Under the pieces are notes generated by a model, which saw nothing but the letters and a program-made list of their open reading frames with translations, was not told where the DNA came from and did no database searches. The position numbers and the translations under genes were made by a program. A DNA stretch of 64,000 nt from Branchiostoma floridae (taxonomy: Eukaryota > Chordata > Leptocardii > Amphioxiformes > Branchiostomatidae): assembly GCF_000003815.2 (NCBI RefSeq), contig NC_049988.1:22664827-22728826 (forward strand). Reading direction: 5' to 3'. Below, piece after piece: positions 45,101-57,100 of the stretch (positions are counted from its first letter, which is position 1; each line of letters opens with the position of its first letter).

Positions 45101-48100
45101 GAGCAGTTAGATGGCCGAGGAGTACAGTTTGCGACCTAGTCCGACCAACACTCCTATGACTATATGACTTCTAAGTCAAATAACTTCTACTTGGCTTTTG
45201 TTCCTAACTTGGCCAAATTCCTCTATTCCGCCAAGCGGGAATCTGGTAGAGACTACACTACAACAGTAGTTTAGTGGTGTTTGGAATTTTCTTGGCTTCA
45301 AATTCAATGAAAAACATACGATTCTTATCATGTCACGTTCTTATCATGCCACGTCGTAACAAGTGGGTCCAAAAGCCACGCAAACATTTCACTGTTGGTT
45401 GGATAGCTGGTTGAGTGCGCAATGAACATTCGTGGGATTCAAAGTTCAAACTATGATAAAAAGCGTTACGCAGTCTCGGCCTAAATCGTTTCGTTCGTGT
45501 CAAAACAGTGATTCAATTTGCTCAGTCTATTTGAAGAACAAATAAATGGTCAGAGCTAACGTACGGGCAAATTACCTTTAGTCTGCTTCACCATTTATTC
45601 AACCCTAAGACCTGAGTCTGGTATAAACCTTATCTTGTTATTGTTTGGTATTGTTTACAATTTTTATCTGCTTGAAGGCCGTTGCGTGCCCACAATATGA
45701 CCTATGACATGTCATAAACTTTAATGTGTGTATAGTGGGGGGGGGGGTGGTATCATTCTCGGTTTTCAACATATCGGGGCCAGGTTCTTAAGGCGGCAAG
45801 TATACCCTCCCAGTAGAAGACTCTGGGCCCGATATGTTGCAAATCACGACTTGGGGTTGACAAAAAATGCGATACCGATAAGGGTCACAATCCTTAGGAC
45901 GGGGCTACTGCGCTTGTCAAAAGTATGTAGGGGAATTTCCCTAAAAAATGAAATTGCACAAAGCATCTGATGCGCAAGACAACAAAACAATTCAAGTTAC
46001 AAATCAAACGTCTTTCTCAATGAAATTTGTTTGAACTACTGATGAAAGTTCTGACCGATCAAAGGTTGCCACCTTAAATATGCTACTGTCACGTTTCCAA
46101 ACATGGGTCCGGTCGTAATCTCCAAGCAGATGCTACGGTAGCATAAGATTGTATCACAGGCTGCCAGAGGAGTGAAGCCGGCTTAGGCTTAGGTCACATT
46201 TAAACCGGGGCCCGGCCGGGATGTTTTAAGAAACGAAAAATTACAATGTATACCTAGAAATATACAAAATTCATGCCCATGAATGTTATTTTGACATTTC
46301 GTGTATTTTGATGCATTTAAATCATTCTTTTCGCTCCCGAAAGCTGCCCGGCCGGGCCCCAGTTTGGAAATGTGACCTAAGCCTTAGAAGTGTGCTTGGC
46401 TACCGGCGGATGACTCCCTTTGGCCGGCTACACTCCTTGGCCAGCTTTGATACTATCTTATACCACTAGTAAATCTGTCTGGAGAATAGCCCGGTCGGGC
46501 AGCTTTTGGGAAGGGCAACAGAACGCACAGAACCTATAAAAAATAGTTATCAGAATAATAGGGTATATTCAGTTATAAACCATTGGACCCGAAATCGACC
46601 TTGACCTTGGTTAACCTTAACCTACCCACATACCTAATATCATCATAATCCATCAAAAGGTTTTGATGACTATAAAAATCCTAAAACACAAATACACACA
46701 GACACACGCGCAGACACCCCCTCCCCCCCACACACACACAGATACGTACATGCATACATATATACATACACACACACATACATACGTATATACATACATA
46801 CAGACATACAAACACACACACACACACAAATACAGGCACACAAACACACAGACGCAGACACAATCAAAACTATACTTCCATTTTTCATGGAGATAAAAAT
46901 GACTTTACCATTTGCTAACGACCCCGTGCGTTTCACTCCAGCGGTGCAGGCAAGTCCACCCTGCTGAACGTCCTGACGTACCGTAACCGGGGCAACCTGA
47001 CGGTGGAGGGGACCGTGGAGGTCAGTGGTGTTTGTCTTTGTTTGTTTGTTTGTTTGTTTGTTTGTTTTTATTTTTATCGGTTAAGACTAGCTCCTATACG
47101 TGTGAAGGAGCTCGTACTAGAAGGCCCAAAAGCAAGCCAGTAAGTCATGCAAAGAGTAGCTTTAAATATACCGCTCAAACAAGGACTACGAATGAGGCTT
47201 CACAGAAAGTATCAACACCAAATTGGACGTTCAACTGTCTCACGATTTCCATCTGTATCAAATTGTATGTGGCCTATCCAGGCTGTCACACTGTTTCCAT
47301 ATTTGGTCATACAGGTGAACGGGCAGCAAATCGGAAAGAACATCACCAGCGTGTCGGCTTACGTGCAGCAGGACGACTTGTTCATTGGTGTGCTGACGGT
47401 GCGGGAACATCTCAGGTTCCAGGTTTGTTTGTTTGTTTGTTTGTTTGTTATTGTCTTCTTTATTCAAATACAATTCAATCTCTACAACTGGATAAAAACG
47501 GATATTTACTTCCGGACGTTTCGAGTGACATCCATCACTCTTATTCAGCATAAAAGGAATGAACTAGTCAGAACAATGCAATACCAGTACAGCTAACTAG
47601 AAAAGTTAGCTAGTTAGCTGTACTGGTATTGAATTGTNNNNNNNNNNNNNNNNNNNNNNNNNNNNNNNNNNNNNNNNNNNNNNNNNNNNNNNNNNNNNNN
47701 NNNNNNNNNNNNNNNNNNNNNNNNNNNNNNNNNNNNNCCGGAAGTAAATATCCGTTTTTATCCAGTTGTAGAGATTGAATTGTATTTGAATATTGTTTGC
47801 CTGGATGTCTAACCTTCACAAACGTATTGTCTTCCTTGTTTATCGATAATCAACCATATTATCCAGTCTACATATGAAGGAAAGTTGCATGATATCGAAA
47901 AGCGGTAGCAACTAGTTAGGTTCATGGTATGTCAAAAAGTGTAAATTGCACCTAGGACTGAGTTAGTGACTTACTACACAGTTTGTCTTACTACTTAGGC
48001 ATATGTAGCGATTGTACCAACGATTTGATGGAATTTGAGAATATGTTTCATCTGCATATTTATGTTAACAAGCCTAATTCGGCGTTCGGCCGCAAATTGG

Positions 48101-51100
48101 CTGTCAGAGGAAGAAATAAACCATTTTACAGACAGCTTGTCAACAAAAGGATTGACTGTGTTATGTATGTTTCTTCAGGCCCGACTCCGAATGGACAAAC
48201 ACATCCCACATGACGTAAGGATGGCGCGGGTTGAAGAAGTCATCATGCAGGTACAACAAGCTTATGGGTTCCATGTCATATTCACCCTGGAGGCACTGGT
48301 GTGCTTTAGCTATGTTAGGTAGCAGGCAATGCCATTAGCAAAATACGGATCGCACACGAAAGTCTATAACCTGCTGTCCTCCTATCTCTGCTAAGAGAAT
48401 ATATAGAATATGTGTTGGCTGCCCCTGTCGCTGTTTGCCTTAAGATGCACATTATGTCTATCTGAATACAGAAACGATAGTATCACTCCAACAGGCCATA
48501 AAATGGTATTTCAAACATTGTGTTTTCTCAAATGGAAATGTCTAATGAGCTTACTCCACACCAGACATCAACAGGCCCCTTTCCGTTTGAGGAAACACCA
48601 CTGCTGAAACTACAACTTTTCTAAGGCAGGCTGTAATGATACGACCGTTGTATATGGATATATATATCCTGTCTGTCGAAGTTTTCGGACACTACTGTGG
48701 TGATTCTTAAAGACCCTTGGTCCCTCAGATAGGCCAGTCGAAGTGTGCGGACACTGAAACATCTCTAAGACATACTGTGATGATCCTTAAGAATGTTGTG
48801 TTTCTGCAGATGGGCCTGTCTAAGTGTGCAGACACGAAGATCGGTACCCCCGGCCGGAAAAAGGGGATCTCAGGAGGCGAGATGAAGAGGCTGGCCTTCG
48901 CCTCGGAGGTACGTCACTTTCTTAAAACAATTTAAGAAACGGCGCCACCTTAGGCTGTCAACACTCTACTTCTCAAGACAATGATTGAGAAGCGTTATAC
49001 AGATATGCACTCTACAACGTGTTTGATAGACTCGAAGGGGGCGATACATGGGCCTGCACGCTACAGAGAGGCACATTCGTTGGATTCGCTGTATCTGATG
49101 TTCTGATGTTCTAGGCCCAAAGCAACCCGCCTCTGATGTTCTAGGCCCAAAGCAACCCGCCTCTGATGTTATAGGCCCTATCCATCCCACCGCCGACGTT
49201 CTGTACGATGTTCTGTACGTTCTAGGTCCTGACTAATGTTCTGTATTATGTTGTCCGTTTTAGGTCCTGACGAACCCGCCTCTGATGTTCTGTGCAATGT
49301 TCTGTATGTTTTAGCTCCTGACCAATGTTCTGTTCGGTGTTCTGTTCGTTCTAGGTCCTGACCAATGTACTGGATGTTGTCCTGTACGTTCTAGATCATA
49401 CCAACCCTTCTCTGATGTTCTATACGTTCTAGGTCCTGACGAACCCACCCTTGATGTTCTGTCCGTTCTACGACCCTCAGCTGATGTTCTGTCCGTTCTA
49501 GGTCCTAACCAACCCTCCTCTGATGTTCTGTCCGTTCTAGGTGCTGACAAACCCGCCCTTGATGTTTTGTGACGAGCCTACTTCAGGTTTGGACTCCTTC
49601 ATGGCAGAGAGTGTGGTGAACACTTTACAGGGCGTGGCACAGCAGGGCCGGACCATCATGTGCACCATCCACCAGCCATCGTCGGAGGTCTACGCCTTGT
49701 TCGACAAGTCAGTAAACAAGTTATTTTCCAAATTCTTTATTAAAGAAGACAATGATACAACCATCTAATAAAAGCGTGCGACCTGGTAATTTTTTAGATT
49801 AACACAAAAATACATATAGCAAGCTTAACAGCCCTGTATGAACCTATGATAACATTCAAGATGGCGGCGACGACGGTCACGGCGATCGCACGCTCCTGCT
49901 AGAATAAGTTAAATTGTGTCTAACCGTGCGATCCATCCAATATTTTACATTCTACTAGTTTGCTGATGTAAGTTTCTTCTACTTGAGTAGGTTTTTGCGT
50001 ACTTTGGTCTATTTTCGCTGCAAATACGGCGGTAATTTTGGAGCAACAGACAACCCAAGCCGACCCAAGCGCTCGGAACAATGGCGACCGATGGAAGTGA
50101 CCCTGAAAAGTTGTACTCGGCACTCGGTGTTCCACCCACAGCGACTCACGATGAAATTGTCGCTGCCTACACGACAGAGCTCCTGTTGTATGAAGAAGCG
50201 TGCAAGCTCAGCAGGACAGACAGCGTCTTCAAGAAAGCTCATGTAAAGCACAAAGAGGTGAGGAAGGCTTTTACTGTTCTTTCGGACGCTTCCCGTAGAC
50301 AACAGTACAACGACAGCCATACTATCCCCGGCGCGCCCAGATTCTCCAAGAAATCGCTGAAACAGCCTAGGAACTATTGTATACAACACAACGCTCAAAG
50401 TATCACAATATACCTTCCCCCCAATCATGCGATTTCCTGGCTTTCTAAATGTGAGGAGTTTTACAACACTCGAGCAAAAGACGAGTCCAGTGACGGTCAT
50501 CACATCAAAACCACGTTCGTTGACTTCCAAACCAAACAGTCGGTTGGTTCTGTGAGCATCAAAATCTACGAATCGACCCAGAAGTTGCTGATTCAAGGTT
50601 CGGCGTACTTGCTTTGGTTTTCGGAAGTGTTCCCTGGTCTCAGACAGAAGGTACAACAGAACATTAGCTCCACTCCTCTCGTGAACAATAATACGGTTGT
50701 TTCACCTCAGAACACAAGCCTGGAGGGTTCTATAACGACAGTGAATAGCAGCACTACACTTTGCCAAACGTGTGATCAACCCCTTGCGTCTGATGTGTGT
50801 CCGCTGTGCAGAACTGTACCTAAAGGTTTGCTTGATGTAAACAGTAATGAGACTGAAGGTGTATCTGACAATATGTCTAACACTCAGACAAATGTGGCGG
50901 ATCGGTGTTCCTCTTCCAATTGCTCTATTGTTCAAGACAGCGTAAACAAGCTGGAAACGTGTCTAGTTGATTCAATCGCCGACAGAAAAACGTTTGAGGA
51001 CTCTATTTCACAACGGCTGTCTGTCCTTGAAGACAAACTGAAATCCTCCGGCCAAAACCACAGGTGTAGTGGCCTCACTATTGAAGAAGGGAAAAAGCTG

Positions 51101-54100
51101 AAAGATGACATTGTGCGTCTTGAAAGGGAAAAGCGCGATCTTGCACGTGAAGTCAAGACGTTACGAGACAGATTCGACGAATTAGTCAAGACCACATCAA
51201 AGCGGCAGGTGACATCGGCGGGAACTCAAACCAGGGAAAATCAGGATTCAGAACGCGCCGACAGGCTAATCCGCGAAGTGGCGACAATAAAGGTACACAA
51301 CAGATTCGAGGTGCTGAACGAGGCCATTGATGGTACCGCCGCTGGCAGTTCACATATGCCGGAGAAACAAGGTGTACAGAAAAGCCATTCAGAAGCTAAT
51401 CACCGCCCGCGTGCAGCCAGAGACAACACTGAGATCCCGCCGGAGGAGACAATGACGACCAATCTACAAAACAAAGAAACCCAGCCCGACATACTCATCC
51501 TGGGAGACTCCAACACCAAAGCGCTAAAAACGGACGTACTGTACCCAAACAAACGTGTGAATAAAGAATTGGCCTTCAACATTTCTCAATGCCTAGACTA
51601 CATTCAGAGTTCGGCCCGACCTGACCCAAAGGTCATTTTGTTCCATGTTGGGACGAATGACATACGGGATGCTAGAGACGCTACATTGGTGACAGAGAAC
51701 TTTCGCGAGCTAATCCAGGTAACCCACGAGAAGTATCCACGCACCAACCTTGTCTTATCTTCAGTGCTACCAAGAGATGACCCCACCCTCCAACAATTTG
51801 GTGATGACGTCAACACCTTCCTGAAGGTCGCCGCTGATGAGACGTCTTACATTCACACTATCGACAACTCGAACTTTGCCACCTCTGGGACCATCAAGAG
51901 ACCCCTGTACTCATCAGACGGATATCATCTCAACAGAAATGGGACTCGGGTTCTGGCAGCCAACATAAAGCGAACGATCAACCCCCTCGTAGGCCTGGGC
52001 CATTACATGGGCCGAAGGAACGACCCTATCATCAACAACAACCAACCCACAGCAAACATCAAGCTAAGTTCTCCGAACCGTTCGTACAGAGACGCAGTAG
52101 TTGGTGCACAGATGGGCAGACCCAGTCAGACACCTCCTCGATTCCAACCCCAACCCGCTCCAAGACCAACTCAGCCTCCTACTCGCTCCCAACCTGCTCC
52201 AACTTCAAGTCACCACAACGTGCACGGACAGGAACGCCCTGCACCGGCACCTGAGAGAGGCCCGACAGAATGTATGCCTGTCATTCCTACCGGACCTTCA
52301 ACACAGAGAACAGGACAGACGTTCGATGCGCCAAGGGTTAGCGGCCCTATCACCCTGCAAGGGTCAAAGTCCTCTACTTCGAATGGCCAGACGGGGGAAA
52401 CAGCGATCACGCCCAGACACCGTGCAGGACCCTGGAACCAGCCCCCACCCTCCGGACCTTGGAGCCGGCCCATGTTCCAGCCTCCTCCCGTGCCCTGGGG
52501 ACCCCACCCGAACGCCAACATCCCCATCCCGCCCCGACATCCACCGCTGATGAACCCACCGCCCTGGCCATGGCACCCAAGTATGATGTGGCCGCCGATG
52601 TTCGCCATGTGGTAGGATGTGTACTGGGACTGTACTTTGCGTCACCCTATGTGCCTTTACTTTTAAATTCCCTTTTCTGTTTTTGTTTGTTATCTCTTAA
52701 AGAACTGCTAGACTCATTGTTTGCTAACGTTGGTATTTCATAAACATATAGTAGTAGTTTTAGACTTCCAATTTATAGTATCTCACTGAAGTTTTAGAAT
52801 TCATTGTCATAGTATCTCTATTTAAATGTTTAACTAGTTAAGTATTGTCAAGTATTGTGGATTCGGACCGTAAAGACACAATTTTTCTTAGTACTAGTAC
52901 TTTATCAACAGTATGAAAACTTTCCCAGGCGGAAGCAAAAGCTTTGGTGCCTGGAACGTTCATGGCTTAGGTACCAAGTTAGAGGATATAGATTTCGTGT
53001 CTTATGTAAACAAGTTTGACTTCTTCTCGCTCCTAGAAACCTGGAGCACAGAAAACACAAAAATTAACATTCCCGGCTACAGTTATTTCCACCAATGCAG
53101 ACAAAAAAACAAGCGAGCAAAGCGCTCATCGGGGGGTATAATTTTCTTCTACAAGACTGAGTACAGAAACTACGTCAAGAAAGCACAATCAAAATCCACA
53201 GATGTTCTCTGGGTACAGATAGACCGAAAGCTACTGGGCCTACCAAAAGACTTGTTCATCTGTTCGGCATATATTAGTCCCAGTACATCAACCACCCACA
53301 AATACGCAGAAAATCATACATTAGAAATCCTAGAAAGCGAAATATCCAGATATAGTTCAGACGGATTTATTTTACTTGGCGGCGACTTAAACGCTCGTCG
53401 ATTCCGAGACAACTCGGTTATGTAGATGATAGCACTCCCGACGATTGTAATCCAGACAGCTTCCCTTACTCCTCAGATAGACAACACATGGATAAGGCCC
53501 CTCCGAATAAATTCGGCAGGCATATCGCTGACCTATGTGTTCAAGCTAACCTAAGAGTTTTAAACGGGAGGGTAGCTGGGGATTTACAGGGGAAATTTAC
53601 CTGTCACCAACCGCGTGGAAGCAGCACAGTTGACTACATAATTTGCAGTCAGTCCCTGATCCCACATATCTTATCGTTTCACATAAAACCATTAACGTTA
53701 TTCTCTGATCACTGCATGGTTTGGGCATTAATCCAATCAAAATCAACAAATCACTCCTATCAAGAAAGCCGGAAAATATCAAATGCAAAACCTCTCCCCA
53801 AACAATATAAATGGAACGATAAATCAGCCCAGAAGTTTCTTTCTTCTCTCGGCCAGTCTCATTTCGTCGACAGACTACGTTTACTTTGTTCTAATGTTCC
53901 AAACAACATAAACAGCACTTCGGAAATCGATGATTATGTGTCTGAGTTTGGTTCCATTCTGAGAGAAGCAGGTGATCAGTCGCTATGTTTGAAAAGGGTA
54001 AGGAAACGCCCACGTAAAAGACAAAACAAGAAATGGTTTGACAAAACCTGCATGGAAATGAAAAGGGAAGTGAAAAACATAGCATCTTTACTGGAAAAAA

Positions 54101-57100
54101 ATCCTTCGAATCCAGACATAAGGGGTAGATTCTTCAAAAGTAAAAAAGAATATAAGAAATTGTTAAAAAAGAAAAAACGAGATTTTCACCAACAAATCAT
54201 GGATCAATTGTCTTCACTAAAGGAAAGAAACCCGAGTGCATTCTGGAACTTGATAAATAAACTGAAACCAGGAAAGCCAAATGACGATAACCAGATTACA
54301 GAAGAGGAATGGGTAAATCACTTCAAGAATCTTGACAAATTTCCTGATAGCTCTACAGACAACGACCTTCCCAGTGAAAACGTTCAAACAGACTTTTCGA
54401 ACACCCCACCAAACTTGTCAGAACTAGATTCCGCAATTACTCCAGAAGAATTGGACACCGCAGTTTTAAAACTAAAAAACAATAAGTCAAGCGGCAATGA
54501 CAGAATTTTGAATGAAATGCTAAAATCTGGTAAAATGTTGCTTAAAGAACCTATACTCCACTTGTTTAACACTTGCTTACAAAATGGTCATTTTCCGCAA
54601 GAATGGTCAGTAAGTCATATTGTTCCTATCCACAAGTCAGGAGACACCTCCCTGCCAGATAACTACAGAGGGATTTCTATAATCAGCTGTTTAGGGAAAT
54701 TATTTTCCTCCATTCTAAATTCACGCCTTGTCAAATACGCAGAACACAATAACCTCTTCCAGCCACACCAAGCAGGCTTCAGACAAAACTTTAGAACTAC
54801 CGATAATCTGTTTGTTTTAAGTACACTAGTTAGCAAATATCTAAACAAAAATCGTCAACTTTACGCTTGCTTCATTGATTTTAGCAAAGCATTTGATTCT
54901 GTTTGGAGAAACGGCCTCTTGTTTAAATTGAGTAAGCTCGGTATTGGTGGTAAATTTCTAAAAGTAATAGAAGGCATGTATTCAAAGACTATAAACTGCG
55001 TTAAATCTAAAAATGGATTGACTGAAACTTTTGTTACTAATTGTGGTGTGAGACAAGGGTGTAATTTAAGCCCTACATTATTTAACCTTTTTCTTAGCGA
55101 TATTGTGTCCCAATTTGACGGTGCTCCCTGTAATCCTCCATTTATGTACAACAAAACTGTCCCTTGCTTGTTGTATGCTGACGACTTGGTAATTTTTTCC
55201 GAGTCCAAACAGGGATTACAGCATTCCTTGAACAATCTGGAAAATTATTGTGCACTTTGGAAATTAAAAGTAAATCTTAGGAAAACAAAAATTATTGTAT
55301 TTAAAAAGGGTGGCAGTCTACCTAAAAACTGTTCTCTCCTGTTTGATAATCGTGAAATAGAAATTGTAACTTGTTATACTTATCTCGGTATTATTGTGAG
55401 TGCAGCTGGCACGTTTAAAGCTAACAACAAATACCTGAGTGGCAAAGGTCTGAAGGCTTTATTCGGAATAAAACAATCTTTAGATAAAGCCACCGCCTCA
55501 TTACCAGTTAGAAACAAACTTTTCGATGCATGTGTCAAACCTATTCTACTTTATGGCTCAGAAATCTGGGGCGCATTAAAAAGCCCTAAAACCTGTCCCA
55601 TTGAATCTGTTCACCTTAAATTCTGCAAACAAGCACTAAATATCCCCAGACCAGCATCTAACCTTGCCACAAGAGCGGAATTAGGGAGGTACCCCATTCA
55701 ACTGGAAGCCTCCCTGAACGCTATCAAACACTTTCTAAGAATCCGTCAAAACGTGCCAGCTGACAGTCTACAAGCCGACGCCCTATCTTGTCAATTACAA
55801 CTAGATGCAAATGGAAACAAGTGCTGGGCATCCGGCGTTCGTAAGATACTGGAGGAATGCGGTTTTGCCTACATATGGAGATCTCAGATATCTCTAGGAA
55901 CAAACCTATTACCTATAACCAACGCCATCAGCCAACGATTAAAGGATATTTATATTCAAACATTTAAAGCTGAAATACACAATGACAACCGGGACAAATC
56001 TTTCGGTAACAAATTACGAACCTATAGATTATTCAAGACTATTTATAAAGAAGAAGAATATCTGATGGTGAAAAACATACAACACAGAGTGGCTGTCACT
56101 AAACTCCGGATTAGTTGCCACAAGTTACATATCGAAACTGGAAGGCACAACCGCACCCCTCTGCAGCATAGAGTCTGCCAATTTTGTGATTTGCAACAAG
56201 TAGAAGATGAACAGCATTTTATTTTACACTGTAAACTGTACCATAATGAACGGATTGTGCTTTATGAATATATAAGAAAAGAGTTCCCATATTTTGAACA
56301 CCTTAATGCAACGGATAAATTTCTATTTTTGATGCGCCTAGACAAACCCTGTATATCAAACATTATCTGTTCCTATATCTACACCTGTACAAAGAAGCGA
56401 GAAGATGTCGACCATCCTGTTAGCTTAGTACCTTCAGCTAGTTAATTGTATCTTGTTGTTTTTGCATATGTTTGTTATGTCTGTTATCAGTCATGTCTGT
56501 TATCAGTGACCTGTACCTAGCCCGTCGAGGCATGAATGTACAATAAAGGTCTTTCATTCATTCATTAACACTGGACAACAGTCCTCTATCGACTAAGTCA
56601 ATACGCAAGTTCCATTTCCTTTCGTTGGTGACACTATGCAGATCTCGTTGAACTTGAAGAGCATTATCTGCATTATGGATTAACTGTTTTGTGGATTAAC
56701 AATACGTTTTATCGTTATTTCAGGGTGTTGATCATGGCGGAAGGCCGAGTCGCCTACATGGGACCAACCAGCGAAGTCATCAACTTCTTCGGCAGGTAAG
56801 ACAGTCACCATGAAGCCCAGAGAAGTGCTCTTGCAGACCAAAGTGGGCATAAAATCCTTCAAACACTTGCAATTTACAGCTGAAAATGAAGGCAATCAGC
56901 CCTTGGGCTAGCCCGTGTTCACACCATCTCTCGCTGGTTGGGGTTGATAACCCACACCCTCCTAGGTGGTGGCAACTGTAGCGCCTGCCGCTAGGAGCGC
57001 GATTTCAGTCAGGCTAGCCTTTGGGCATGGTACAGTCATCATAATCACTAGTCATCCTCTGAGGTGCAGCAAGTTAAGTTTGACTTCCAGTACCGTCTTT

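Larger units (their letters stand above)
49806..56563 (+). mobile_element. Near-complete CR1/L2-group LINE in ABCG intron 7
   Basis: A 5' UTR with AAGATGGCGGCGACG (YY1-like) at about 49858, ORF1 (50081-52615), ORF2 (52913-56445, one frameshift) and a 3' end with AATAAA (56542) and TTCATTCATT tail. ATTAACAC at 49798-49805 and 56564-56571 is a plausible 8 bp target duplication. It lies in the same strand as the ABCG gene. A near-identical truncated copy is at 21610-23356. Confidence 0.85.

Noticed and set aside
46663-46936. Cys/Val-rich and Thr/His-rich open frames near 46.7 kb
   Set aside because: They are translations of a CA/ACAT microsatellite.
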